From: Pandoraea nosoerga | GTDB lineage: Bacteria > Pseudomonadota > Gammaproteobacteria > Burkholderiales > Burkholderiaceae | Direction: 5' to 3' | NCBI RefSeq assembly: GCF_902459585.1 | Contig: NZ_CABPSC010000004.1 | Span: 124,001-188,000 of the forward strand | DNA length: 64,000 bases | Notes under the pieces: generated by a model | The model's database searches: none | What the model was told of the DNA's origin: nothing | What the model saw: only the letters and a program-made list of their open reading frames with translations | Program-made: the position numbers and the translations under genes | Shown: piece after piece, positions 26,645-35,110 of the stretch | Layout: every line of letters begins with the position of its first letter | How positions within the stretch are numbered: position 1 is the stretch's first letter

Positions 26645-27100
26645 TCAGGCAAGCTCGGCGATCAGCTCGATTTCCACGCATGCGCCCAGCGGAATCTGCG
26701 CCACACCGAAGGCGGAGCGCGCGTGCTTGCCGGCCTCGCCGAACACTTCGGCGAACAGCTCCGAGGCGCCGTTGGTGACCAGATGCTGGTCAGTGAACTC
26801 CTGCGTCGAGTTGACCAGGCTCATCAGCTTCACGATGCGCTTGATCCTGTTCAGATCGCCCGTGTGCGCGTGCAGGGTGGCGATCAGCTCGATGGCGACG
26901 GCGCGCGCGGCGGCCTTGCCTTCTTCCACGCTCACGTCCTTGCCGAGTTTGCCGGTCCAGACCTTGCCGTCCTTCTTCGGCAGATGGCCCGAGAGGAACA
27001 CGGTATTGCCGGTTTGCGCGCTCATCACGTATGCGGCGGCGGGGGCACCGGCGTTCGGCAGTTCGATACCCAGTTGCTTCAGTTTGTCGTAGACGGACAT
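26645..27100 (-). CDS. RidA family protein (YjgF/YER057c/UK114)
   Basis: The 151-residue product has the RidA fold: a small trimeric enzyme domain that hydrolyses reactive imine/enamine intermediates made by PLP enzymes. Recognisable blocks are FLSGHLPKKDGKVWTGKLG, AARAVAIELIATLHAH and the C-terminal RSAFGVAQIPLGACVEIE, in which the Arg and Glu are the family's ligand-binding residues. It is longer than RidA proper (about 128 aa), closer to the longer YjgF subgroups. It lies downstream of a PLP aminotransferase gene in the same direction, consistent with clearing of its side products. Confidence 0.9.
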   Translation of the reverse strand: MSVYDKLKQLGIELPNAGAPAAAYVMSAQTGNTVFLSGHLPKKDGKVWTGKLGKDVSVEEGKAAARAVAIELIATLHAHTGDLNRIKRIVKLMSLVNSTQEFTDQHLVTNGASELFAEVFGEAGKHARSAFGVAQIPLGACVEIELIAELA

Positions 27101-27215
27101 GTACGGCTTCCTTGCAGATGCGTTGAATCGGACCGATCAGTGTATCGGAAGAGGGCTGGGCGATCGCGCGTGAGCGCAACTGGCAACGGATTGGCGCCGG
27201 GTTGGCACCCCATTA

Positions 27216-27279
27216 GCGCCAGATCAGCGCCGGATCAGCGCCGGATCAGCGCCGAATCAGCGCCGGATCGCGCTGGATC
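27216..27279. repeat. 11-bp tandem repeat, five to six copies
   Basis: Units of GCGCCGGATCA start at 27216, 27227, 27238, 27249 and 27260, with two single-base variants, followed by a shortened sixth (GCGCTGGATC at 27270). They lie between the aminotransferase stop and the RidA start. Confidence 0.85.
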
Positions 27280-27327
27280 GCGCCGGCCCGGCGTTTTAGG
27301 GGCTGACGGTTCGCGCGAGTGCGCACG

Positions 27328-28518
27328 TCACGCGGCGCGGCGCTCCAGCGTCTGCGCGACGAGGGCGCCGAGGCGGCCCACGCCCGCCTCGATCTTCTCG
27401 GGCGGCACCGTGACGAAGGACAGTCGCAACGTGTTCGCTTGCGGCGTGCCAACGTAGAACGGCGCGCCGGGCACGAACGCCACATTCTGCTCGATCGCTT
27501 TTTCCAGCAACTGCATGGTGTCGATGCCCGCGGGCAATGTCAACCAGATGAACATGCCGCCGGCCGGCGTGGTCCACGTGGTGCCCGCCGGCATGTGCTT
27601 CTCGAGCGCGGCGAGCATCGCCTGCGCCTGCGCGGCGTAGAGCGTGCGGATCGACGGGATGTGCGTGTCGAGGAAGCCGTCCCTGACCACTTCGTAGGCG
27701 ATGCGCTGCGTGAGGCTCGGCGTATGCAGATCGGCGGCCTGTTTGGCCTGCACGAGCTTTGCGATGACCGCCGGCGGCGCGATGATGAACCCGAGCCGCA
27801 GGCCAGGCGCGAGCACCTTGGAGAACGATCCCATGTACAGCACGCGCTCGGGCGCGAGCGACATGATGCTCGGCAGGCGCTGCCCCTCGTAGTCGAGTTC
27901 GCCATACGGATCGTCCTCGATGATCACGAGCCCGTCGCGCCTGGCGAGTGCGGCGAGCGCCTCGCGGCGCGCCATCGGCAGACGGCGTCCGGTCGGGTTC
28001 TGGAAGTTCGGCATGGCGTACAGGAAACGCGCGCCGCTCACCAGTTCGGGCGTGAGCGCGTCGGGCAGCAGACCGTGAACGTCGGTCGGCACGGGCACAT
28101 ACACCGGCGAGAACAGCGAGAACGATTGCAGCGCGCCGAGATAGCTCGGCGCTTCCACGAGCACGCGGCTGCCCTCGTCGATGAAGATCTTGCCGATGAG
28201 ATCGAGGCCCTGCTGCGAGCCGGTGGTGATCAGCACGTTATCGGGCGAGAGCGCGAGGCCGTCGCGCGAGTAGCGCCTGGCGACCCATTCGCGCAGCGGC
28301 GCGAAGCCTTCGGTTGCGCTGTACTGCAAGGCTGCCTGCGGCGTGTCGGTCAGCACGCGCTCGGCGGCCGCGCGCATCTGCTCGACGGGGAAGGTCGCGG
28401 GAGAGGGCAGGCCGCCGGCGAACGAGATGACCTCGGGACGCTCGGTGACCTTGAGAATTTCGCGAATCGCCGAGCTGGTCAGCTTGCGGGCACGTTCGGA
28501 ATATTGCCATTCATGCAT
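27328..28518 (-). CDS. PLP-dependent aminotransferase (class I/II, MocR-like/LysN type)
   Basis: The 396-residue product is a fold-type I aminotransferase without a DNA-binding domain. The PLP lysine is K234 in YMGSFSKVLAPGLRLG; the Asn-Pro-Thr-Gly in NFQNPTGR (171-178) and EDDPYGELDY (201-210) are the usual cofactor contacts. It is close to 2-aminoadipate or branched-chain/aromatic aminotransferases of the LysN group; the amino acid used is not deducible. It follows the EamA transporter and VOC genes in the same direction and precedes RidA, a layout that fits amino-acid metabolism. Confidence 0.88.
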   Translation of the reverse strand: MHEWQYSERARKLTSSAIREILKVTERPEVISFAGGLPSPATFPVEQMRAAAERVLTDTPQAALQYSATEGFAPLREWVARRYSRDGLALSPDNVLITTGSQQGLDLIGKIFIDEGSRVLVEAPSYLGALQSFSLFSPVYVPVPTDVHGLLPDALTPELVSGARFLYAMPNFQNPTGRRLPMARREALAALARRDGLVIIEDDPYGELDYEGQRLPSIMSLAPERVLYMGSFSKVLAPGLRLGFIIAPPAVIAKLVQAKQAADLHTPSLTQRIAYEVVRDGFLDTHIPSIRTLYAAQAQAMLAALEKHMPAGTTWTTPAGGMFIWLTLPAGIDTMQLLEKAIEQNVAFVPGAPFYVGTPQANTLRLSFVTVPPEKIEAGVGRLGALVAQTLERRAA

Positions 28519-28656
28519 GATGGTCTCGCTTCGAGAAAGCGGCCTTTCTGGGGGCCGCGAGTGTTTGACGTTGCCGTTGCCGGGCGCGTGGGGGCAGGCG
28601 CAACGCCGGAGGCAGTCGTGCCGCGGCGCAGTGATCGCATGCGCCGCGAGCCGACT

Positions 28657-29553
28657 TCAGACCGGTTTGCCCGTGAGTCGCGAGGCGCCGATCTTCATGT
28701 TCTTGCCGAGTGCGATGGTGAGGACGACGCCGGCGGCGAACAGCCACGTCACCGCATCGACCTGCTCGCCGAAGAAGAGGGCGGACAGCGCAATCGTGAA
28801 GAAAATCTGCAGCAATTGTACCTGCCCGACCCGCGCGATCCCGCCCATGGCCAGTCCGGCGTACCAGGCGAAGAAGCCGATGAATTGCGAGAACAGCGTG
28901 ACGTAGGCAAACGCGCCCCACGCCCGCGGGCTCACCGGCCACGGCTGCTGCCACGCGAGCCAGCCCACCGGAAGGGCCAGCACCGGCGCGCACACGACGA
29001 GCGCCCAGCAGATCACTTGCCAGCCGCCCATCTCGCGGGCGAGTTTGCCGCCTTCGGCGTAGCCAAGCGCGCCCACCACCACGGCGAGCAGCATCAGGCC
29101 GTCGGCCGCGTGCAGGCTGCCGCCGCCGGCGCGCAGCGCGAAGGCGATCACCAGCGCACTGCCCGCGAGCGCGCACACCCAGAAGCCGCGCGACGGACGC
29201 TCGCCGCCGAGCCAATAGGCATAGATGGCGACGAAGAACGGTTGCAGGCCGTTGACCAGCGCGCCGTGCGAGGCGGGAATCGTCTTCATGGCCCAGGCCG
29301 AAAAGACAGGGAAGGCCACGATCACGCCGAGCGAGGTGATCGCCAGGCTCTTGAGCTGAGGCAGCGTGGGCCACGGTTCGCGCCGCCACCACAGCAGCGC
29401 GCCGGCGAACACGGCGGCCACGAGTGCGCGCCCCAGTCCGTTGAGCAGCGGGTTGACCTCCGCCACGACGATGCGCGTCATCGGCAGCGTCAGACTGAAG
29501 ATGAGCACGCCGATCAGTCCGATCAGCATGCCCCGGGATTCGCGCGAATTCAT
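28657..29553 (-). CDS. EamA/DMT family transporter
   Basis: The 298-residue product has ten hydrophobic helices as two EamA repeats of about 145 residues. The first repeat starts GMLIGLIGVLIFSLTLPMTR, and the second ends with FFGEQVDAVTWLFAAGVVLTIALG, a typical DMT C-terminal pattern. Such proteins export amino acids or metabolites. The start at 29553 (MNSRESRG) is chosen because the upstream codons are basic and unrelated to the family. It sits between the VOC and aminotransferase genes (80 bp and 138 bp gaps), probably one operon. Confidence 0.88.
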   Translation of the reverse strand: MNSRESRGMLIGLIGVLIFSLTLPMTRIVVAEVNPLLNGLGRALVAAVFAGALLWWRREPWPTLPQLKSLAITSLGVIVAFPVFSAWAMKTIPASHGALVNGLQPFFVAIYAYWLGGERPSRGFWVCALAGSALVIAFALRAGGGSLHAADGLMLLAVVVGALGYAEGGKLAREMGGWQVICWALVVCAPVLALPVGWLAWQQPWPVSPRAWGAFAYVTLFSQFIGFFAWYAGLAMGGIARVGQVQLLQIFFTIALSALFFGEQVDAVTWLFAAGVVLTIALGKNMKIGASRLTGKPV

Positions 29554-29632
29554 GGTGTCGCCTCGTGTTTGTCGTGGTTTTGCCGCCCGCCATGTGTTGT
29601 GCCGGGCGTTCGGTGCTGCGGGCCCCGCGGTG

Positions 29633-30319
29633 CTATCGCAACGTGCGCGGGCCACCGGGGGTTGCGATCTCGGCAACGAGCGAAGGCTCGACCAGCGTCG
29701 CTTCGACGCTCACGAGTGCATCCGCGCCGAGCCAGCGCAATTGTTCGTTGATGATTGCCGCCTGCGGATGGAAGCCCCGCAAGGCGGTAATGGCGCAGTC
29801 GGCGTCGGGCAGCGTATCGCTCGGATGCCGCGGCGTATCCCACTGGATCAATGTCGGCAGCAGCCCCTGGCCGGCGCCTTGCCACGAGGGCAGGCTGCCG
29901 TCGTCGGGCACCCCGATCTGCCACGTCAGCGCGCCGCGCTGCATGGCGATCACCGGCGCGAGCCGCTGCGGGTATTGCGCCTGCCAGCGCGGCAGCGAGC
30001 GCGGACGCTCCACGCGCGCCACCCAGTGCGCGAGATAGGGGCCGCGTTCGAGGCGCGTTCTGACGGTTGGGTCGTCGAGTCCGAACCAGCGCGCGCGCTC
30101 GGGCGGCGGGGCGTCCGGGTCGATCGCGATGATCTCGAGGTACGTCCCGCCCCAAAGCCCCAGCAGACTGTTGTGCGTGCCCATGCGGGCGTGCTTGCCC
30201 CCGCGCTGCGGAACGACGTCGGTCAAGCCCAGTTGCTCGATGACGTGCGCTTCGCCCGCTTCGAGCGTTTGGGCGGCAACGACGAGATGGTCCAGTTTCA
30301 GGGCGTGCGGTGCGGTCAT
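29633..30319 (-). CDS. VOC family protein (glyoxalase-like domain)
   Basis: The 228-residue product starts with LKLDHLVVAAQTLEAGEAHV and contains GTHNSLLGLWGGTYLEIIAIDP, the paired beta-alpha-beta units of the glyoxalase-like (vicinal oxygen chelate) fold. His and Glu in these segments are likely metal ligands. The second half, with WQIGVPDDGSLP, is a second module, so one chain forms the barrel. Substrate is unknown. The start at 30319 fits the fold; the frame is open upstream for another 103 codons without similarity. It is the first gene of the leftward set that continues with the EamA transporter. Confidence 0.85.
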   Translation of the reverse strand: MTAPHALKLDHLVVAAQTLEAGEAHVIEQLGLTDVVPQRGGKHARMGTHNSLLGLWGGTYLEIIAIDPDAPPPERARWFGLDDPTVRTRLERGPYLAHWVARVERPRSLPRWQAQYPQRLAPVIAMQRGALTWQIGVPDDGSLPSWQGAGQGLLPTLIQWDTPRHPSDTLPDADCAITALRGFHPQAAIINEQLRWLGADALVSVEATLVEPSLVAEIATPGGPRTLR

Positions 30320-30632
30320 ATCAGCATTCAGGCGAAGCGTTCGAGGCCAAGGCGGCAAGGCGTATGGCGCGGGCGTATTGCGGCACGGGCAGCGGCCGGC
30401 GCCGCCGGCTTGACGGGCACGATGAGCGCTGCCGGGGCGCCGGAGTGTCGGGGTGATCGGGGCGATCGGGGAGATCAGAGCGATCGGGCCGCCGGCGCCG
30501 TTGCGCGCGGGAAAAACCGATAGCTTACCCCGTCTCGCCGCGTCTGCCGCCATCCCTTCGCCGCGCCTTGCGGACCGGCCTTTCGGCGGACATCGCCGCC
30601 GCGGCGTCGGGCTGCCAGCGCCCGTCATCCCA

Positions 30633-30995
30633 TCAACCGCGCGAGAGCCGTGCCACCGCCCGATTCGCCACGCGCGCCGCCATGCCGCGCGACACGAGGC
30701 GCCAGCCGGCGCGCGCCGTATGCACGACGCGCGTACCGGCCGACGTCATTACCGTCTTCGCCGGCTGGCTCACGCGCAGCCGCGCGCCGTCGTCCCAGGT
30801 GCCCAGCCAGATGCGTTGCCCGGCGCGCATCTCGAAGCTTTCACCCGCGCGCAGCCAGTGATCGGTGTGCTCGCCCTCCACGGTGAGCCACAGCAGGCCT
30901 TGCAGCACCTGCAGCGTTTGCGGCAGTTCGCCGGCCGGGCTGTGCCAGAGGACGGTCTGCCTCTGGTCCAGTTCGAAGAGTCGGATTTCACGCAT
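30633..30995 (-). CDS. DUF2917 domain protein
   Basis: The 120-residue product has a DUF2917 domain in residues 1-75: regular beta strands with LLWLTVEGEHTDHWLRAGESFEM and IWLGTWDDGARLRV, a small cupin-like barrel. The C-terminal part is basic. Function of the family is unknown. The ATG at 30995 is chosen since upstream codons run into the regulatory region. The gene is divergent from the MocR-type regulator gene, with 253 bp between starts and repeated sites in the middle, so it is a likely target of that regulator. Confidence 0.85.
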   Translation of the reverse strand: MREIRLFELDQRQTVLWHSPAGELPQTLQVLQGLLWLTVEGEHTDHWLRAGESFEMRAGQRIWLGTWDDGARLRVSQPAKTVMTSAGTRVVHTARAGWRLVSRGMAARVANRAVARLSRG

Positions 30996-31034
30996 GGCGG
31001 TCTCCAGTTGAGAGAACACTTTATCGGTTAACTC

Positions 31035-31077
31035 CGGTACAGTACCGATACAGATGTGAAGATCATTTTCGGTACAG
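31035..31077. promoter_or_regulatory. Three direct repeats, candidate MocR operator
   Basis: CGGTACAG at 31035 and 31070 and CGATACAG at 31046 are direct repeats; the first two are 11 bp apart (one helical turn), the third 24 bp further. The first is also part of a perfect palindrome CGGTAC-A-GTACCG (31035-31047). The last copy ends 7 bp before the -35 of the regulator gene. MocR/GntR regulators commonly bind direct repeats near their own promoter. Confidence 0.65.
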
Positions 31078-31084
31078 TTCGGGA

Positions 31085-31112
31085 TTGACAGGGATTTTGG
31101 GTGGCGTAGAGT
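31085..31112 (+). promoter_or_regulatory. Sigma-70 promoter of the MocR-type gene
   Basis: A perfect TTGACA (31085-31090) is followed after 16 bp by TAGAGT (31107-31112, four of six consensus bases). The leader to the ATG at 31249 would be about 130 nt. Confidence 0.6.
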
Positions 31113-31248
31113 GGCGACCCAAGGGCGAAGACGGACGGACACTTGTCCGATCTGCCGCCGGTCAGATGCGCGGATGCACCATGCCGGCGCCGGCACGACC
31201 GCGCGCACGGAACGGCGCTCCGGCGAGCCGAAACAAGGTGGAAAGACG

Positions 31249-32802
31249 ATGACGACAACCAGCCGCGCTTCGGGTCGCGCTTCCGATCGCGCTTCCAACG
31301 GCGCTTCCAACGGCGCTTCCAACGGCGCTTCCAACGGCGCTTCCGATCGCACCCCCGATCGCACCCCCAATCGCATCTCGCCGCTCGTGCTGGCGGACAA
31401 CGCGGCGCTGGACACCGCTCGCATGACGCTCGTCGATCAGCTCGTGCACTGGGCCACGTTGCGTATCGAGGAACGGGTGTTCCTGCCGGGCATGCGCATG
31501 CCGTCGATCCGTTCGCTGGCGGAAGACAAGCGTGTCTCGCGTTTCTCGGTGGTCGAGGCGTATGAGCGGCTCGTGGCGCAGGGGTATCTCGAGGCGCGGC
31601 GCGGCTCCGGGTTCTACGTGCGCGAGCGGCCGGCGGTGCCGCCGCAGAACGCCGCCGCACCGATGGTGGCGCAGGGCCCGATCGACGTGGCATGGCTCGT
31701 GCGCAGCATGCTGCACTCGGTGGCGCCCGAGCGCGGTCCCGGCATGGGCTACTTGCCGCCGAGCTGGCTTGACGCCGACATGATGACTTCGGCCATGCGT
31801 TCGATGAGCCGCCAGTCGAGCGCGCATTTGCTGCAAAGCGGTCATCCGAACGGCTTCCTGCCGCTGCGTGTGCAACTCCAGACCCAACTGGCGGAACTCG
31901 AGATCGGGGCGCGCCCCGAGCAGATCGTGCTCACGTCGGGCATCACGCAGGCGGTGGACTTCCTGCTGCGGCTCTACGTGCGGGCGGGCGACACGGTGCT
32001 CGTGGGCGACCCCGCCTGGTTTGTGATGTTCGGCCGTATCGCGTCGCAGGGCGCGCACACCGTCGGCGTACCCTACACGCCCGAAGGAATGGACATGCAG
32101 GCGCTCGAGCGGCTGGTGCAGCAGCATCGGCCCAAGCTGCTCATCATCAATTCCATTCTTCACAATCCGACCAACACCTCGCTCACGCCGGCCCGCGCGT
32201 TCCAGATTCTGCGCCTGGCCGAGCAGTACGACTTCATGGTGCTCGAGGACGACATCTATTGCGACCTGTGTCCGCCGCATCAGCAAGTCGCGCGTCTGGC
32301 AAGCCTCGATCAGCTCAAGCGCGTGATCTACATGGGCAGCTTTTCCAAGACGCTGGCCGCCAATCTGCGCGTGGCCTTCGTCGCGTGCTCGCCGCAGCTC
32401 GCCAAGACGTTCGTCGATCACAAGATGCTGTCGGGCTCGACCACGCCGGAGATCAACGAGCGCATCGTCTACAAGGCGTTGACCGAGGGGCACTACCGTC
32501 GCCACGTCGAGCGTCTGCGCAGCCGCCTGGACGAGGTGCGCGACGGCACGCGCCGGCAACTCGAGCGCATCGGCCTGCGCATGTTCGGAGACCCGACCGG
32601 GGGCATGTTCCTGTGGGTGGACGCGGGCGTGGACACGAGCGCCGTGGCGGCCGCAGGCCACGAAGCCGGCTTTCTGTTCGCGCCCGGGGCGCTGTTCTCG
32701 CCGCGTCAGGCGCCGAGCACCTGGATGCGCATGAACATCGCATGCTCCAGCGACCCCGCCATGTTGTCATTCCTGGCGCGGCAACTGGAATTGGCAGCCT
32801 GA
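31249..32802 (+). CDS. MocR-type regulator: GntR winged helix fused to aminotransferase domain
   Basis: The 517-residue product joins a GntR-family winged helix (about residues 60-128: RIEERVFLPGMRMPSIRSLAEDK, SRFSVVEAYERL, GSGFYVRE) to a fold-type I aminotransferase domain. The PLP lysine is K367 in GSFSKTLAANLR, and an NPTN segment and EDDIYCDL are the other cofactor contacts. MocR proteins sense an amino compound or PLP and act as regulators. Residues about 10-42 are a low-complexity tail coded by a 12-bp tandem repeat. The start at 31249 follows AAGGTGGAAAG; the frame is open to 31111. The DUF2917 gene is divergent. Confidence 0.9.
   Translation: MTTTSRASGRASDRASNGASNGASNGASNGASDRTPDRTPNRISPLVLADNAALDTARMTLVDQLVHWATLRIEERVFLPGMRMPSIRSLAEDKRVSRFSVVEAYERLVAQGYLEARRGSGFYVRERPAVPPQNAAAPMVAQGPIDVAWLVRSMLHSVAPERGPGMGYLPPSWLDADMMTSAMRSMSRQSSAHLLQSGHPNGFLPLRVQLQTQLAELEIGARPEQIVLTSGITQAVDFLLRLYVRAGDTVLVGDPAWFVMFGRIASQGAHTVGVPYTPEGMDMQALERLVQQHRPKLLIINSILHNPTNTSLTPARAFQILRLAEQYDFMVLEDDIYCDLCPPHQQVARLASLDQLKRVIYMGSFSKTLAANLRVAFVACSPQLAKTFVDHKMLSGSTTPEINERIVYKALTEGHYRRHVERLRSRLDEVRDGTRRQLERIGLRMFGDPTGGMFLWVDAGVDTSAVAAAGHEAGFLFAPGALFSPRQAPSTWMRMNIACSSDPAMLSFLARQLELAA
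31277..31372 (+). repeat. 12-bp coding tandem repeat in the MocR gene
   Basis: Eight 12-bp units run from 31277 to 31372: GCGCTTCCGATC, then four of GCGCTTCCAACG, another GCGCTTCCGATC, and two diverged units. In the protein they read as ASDR and ASNG tetrapeptides. Being a multiple of three, changes in copy number would keep the frame. Confidence 0.9.
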
Positions 32803-32957
32803 GCCACGCCCGCCGGCCGGCGTCGAGCGGCCCGCGCGACCCCGCACATTGCGTGAATCGGGGCTTCCCGGCGCGTCTCGGGCGCCTCGCCGGTGCTTCC
32901 CGGGCGCTTCTCGAGCGCCTGTCGCGCCCCGAGCCTGCAAATAACCCTTGCGGCGGC

Positions 32958-32986
32958 CTTGAAATGCCGGCGGGCCGTCCCTATGT
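32958..32986 (+). promoter_or_regulatory. Sigma-32 (heat-shock) promoter of htpG
   Basis: CTTGAAA (32958-32964) and CCCTATGT (32979-32986) are separated by 14 bp. The consensus is CTTGAAA, 12-15 bp, CCCCATnT, so the -35 is perfect and the -10 has one change. The transcript would have a leader of about 100 nt before the htpG ATG at 33091. Confidence 0.8.
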
Positions 32987-33090
32987 TCGGGGCTGTATCG
33001 CCGGCCCGGCGGCGCGCGCGCAAGCGCACCCGGGGCGGCGGTCCGAGCCGAATTTCCATTCATCTCACCGTTTCACGAGGGTTCCCGACC

Positions 33091-34977
33091 ATGGCGCAAG
33101 AAACCATGAGCTTTCAGGCGGAAGTCAAGCAGCTTCTGCAACTGATGATTCATTCGCTGTACAGCAACAAGGAAATCTTCCTGCGCGAGCTGATCTCCAA
33201 CGCCTCGGACGCCGCCGACAAGCTGCGCTTCGAAGCCATCAACGACGCCGCGCTGTACGAGCAGGATCCGGACCTCAAGATTCGCGTGTCGTTCGACAAG
33301 GACGCGCGCACCATCACCATCGAAGACAACGGCATCGGCATGAGCCGCGAGGAAGCCATTGCGCATCTGGGCACGATCGCCAAGTCCGGCACCAAGGAGT
33401 TCTTCTCGCGCCTGTCGGGCGACCAGCAGAAGGACGCCGCGCTCATCGGCCAGTTCGGCGTGGGCTTCTACTCCGGTTTCATCGTCGCCGATCGCATGAC
33501 AGTCGAGTCGCGCCGCGCCGGTCTGCCGGCCGACCAGGGCGTGCGCTGGTCGTCGACGGGCGAGGGCGACTTCTCGGTCGAGACGATCGAGCGCGCCGCG
33601 CGCGGCACCGCGATCACGCTGCATTTGCGCGAAGGCGAAGACGAGTTGCTGTCGTCGTGGCGTCTCCAGTCGATCATCCGCAAGTACTCGGATCACATCT
33701 CGCTGCCGATCGTCATGCGCGGCGAGCGCTGGGACGAGGAGAAAAAAGCGATGGTGCCGGCCGACGCCGACGAGACGGTCAACCAGGCCAGCGCCCTGTG
33801 GACGCGCAGCAAGAGCGACATCACCGACGAGCAATACACGCAGTTCTACCAGCACATCGCGCACGACACGCAGTCGCCGCTGGCGTGGACCCACAACCGG
33901 GTCGAAGGCCGCAGCGAATATACGCAACTGCTGTATCTGCCGTCGCATGCGCCCTATGATCTTTGGGACCGCAATTCGCGTGGCGGCTTGAAGCTGTACG
34001 TCAAGCGCGTGTTCATCATGGACGACGCCGAGCAGCTCCTGCCGAACTACCTGCGCTTCGTGCGCGGGGTCGTGGATTCGGCCGATCTGCCGCTGAACGT
34101 CTCGCGCGAAATCCTGCAGGAAAGCCGTGACGTGAAGGCCATTCGCGAGGGCTGCGCCAAGCGCGTGCTGAGCCTGCTCGAGGATCTGGCGGAGAACCAG
34201 AAAGACAAGTACGCGCAGTTCTGGGGGGCATTCGGTCAGGTGCTCAAGGAGGGTACCGGCGAGGACTACGCGAACCGCGAGCGCATTGCCAGGCTGCTGC
34301 GCTTTGCGAGCACGCACACGGATTCGGCCGAGCAGAGCGTATCGCTCACCGACTACGTGGGCCGCATGAAGGAAGGCCAGGACAAGATTTACTACGTCAC
34401 CGCCGAGAGCTGGGTGGCGGCGAGCCACAGCCCGCACCTCGAGGTGTTCCGCAAGAAGGGGGTGGAAGTGCTGCTGCTCACCGATCGCGTTGACGAGTGG
34501 ATGCTCTCGTATCTGCACGACTTCGACGGCAAGCCGCTCGTGAGCGTGGCGCGCGGCGACCTCGATCTGGGCGCGCTCGAAGACGCCGAGGAAAAGGCGG
34601 CACAGGAGAAGACCAGCGAAGCGCTCAAGCCGCTCATCGAGAAGATGAAGGCGGTGCTCGCGGACAAGGCCAAGGACGTGCGCGTGACGTTCCGTCTGAC
34701 GGATTCGCCGTCGTGCCTCGTCTCCGACGAGAATGACATGAGCGGTACGCTGCAGCGCCTGATGAAGGCCGCTGGTCAGAAGATGCCCGAGTTCCGGCCC
34801 ATTCTCGAAATCAATCCGGAGCACGCACTGGTCAAGCGCCTGAGCGCGCAGAGCGCCGATATCGCCGACTGGACGCAACTGCTGTTCGATCAGGCATTGC
34901 TCGCCGAAGGCGGCAGCCTGGAAGACCCGGCGGCATTCGTCAAGCGCACCAACGCGCTGCTGCTCGCGGCGCACTGA
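33091..34977 (+). CDS. htpG: Chaperone HtpG (Hsp90)
   Basis: The 628-residue product is bacterial Hsp90, an ATP-dependent chaperone dimer in the cytosol. The N-terminal GHKL ATPase has [17 protein letters not shown] (residues 26-42), [20 protein letters not shown] and [11 protein letters not shown]. The middle domain includes [18 protein letters not shown]-like elements ([12 protein letters not shown]), and the C-terminal dimerisation domain ends the chain. The start at 33091 fits [16 protein letters not shown]; the frame is open further upstream through the promoter. A sigma-32 promoter precedes it and a strong terminator follows at 35022-35054, so it is a single-gene unit. Confidence 0.97.
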   Translation: MAQETMSFQAEVKQLLQLMIHSLYSNKEIFLRELISNASDAADKLRFEAINDAALYEQDPDLKIRVSFDKDARTITIEDNGIGMSREEAIAHLGTIAKSGTKEFFSRLSGDQQKDAALIGQFGVGFYSGFIVADRMTVESRRAGLPADQGVRWSSTGEGDFSVETIERAARGTAITLHLREGEDELLSSWRLQSIIRKYSDHISLPIVMRGERWDEEKKAMVPADADETVNQASALWTRSKSDITDEQYTQFYQHIAHDTQSPLAWTHNRVEGRSEYTQLLYLPSHAPYDLWDRNSRGGLKLYVKRVFIMDDAEQLLPNYLRFVRGVVDSADLPLNVSREILQESRDVKAIREGCAKRVLSLLEDLAENQKDKYAQFWGAFGQVLKEGTGEDYANRERIARLLRFASTHTDSAEQSVSLTDYVGRMKEGQDKIYYVTAESWVAASHSPHLEVFRKKGVEVLLLTDRVDEWMLSYLHDFDGKPLVSVARGDLDLGALEDAEEKAAQEKTSEALKPLIEKMKAVLADKAKDVRVTFRLTDSPSCLVSDENDMSGTLQRLMKAAGQKMPEFRPILEINPEHALVKRLSAQSADIADWTQLLFDQALLAEGGSLEDPAAFVKRTNALLLAAH

Positions 34978-35021
34978 CCCGCGCCGAGGCGCCGTCGCAA
35001 CGACGGACGAGGTCGGCCCCA

Positions 35022-35054
35022 AGCCCTCGCGCTGTCATGGCGCGAGGGCTTTTT
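35022..35054 (+). terminator. Rho-independent terminator of htpG
   Basis: AGCCCTCGCGC-TGTCATG-GCGCGAGGGCT is a perfect 11-bp stem with a 7-base loop followed by TTTT, 45 bp after the htpG stop. Confidence 0.92.
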
Positions 35055-35096
35055 GCCGTGCGGCGACGTGGCCGGCGGGCCGCGGCCCCACGCCTT

Positions 35097-35102
35097 TATA
35101 AT
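35097..35102 (+). promoter_or_regulatory. Consensus -10 hexamer just before ubiC
   Basis: A perfect TATAAT lies only 8 bp before the ubiC ATG at 35111. No -35 with TTGACA character is seen 16-18 bp upstream. If it is used, transcription would begin at or within two bases of the start codon. Confidence 0.5.
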
Positions 35103-35110
35103 GCCGAGCC

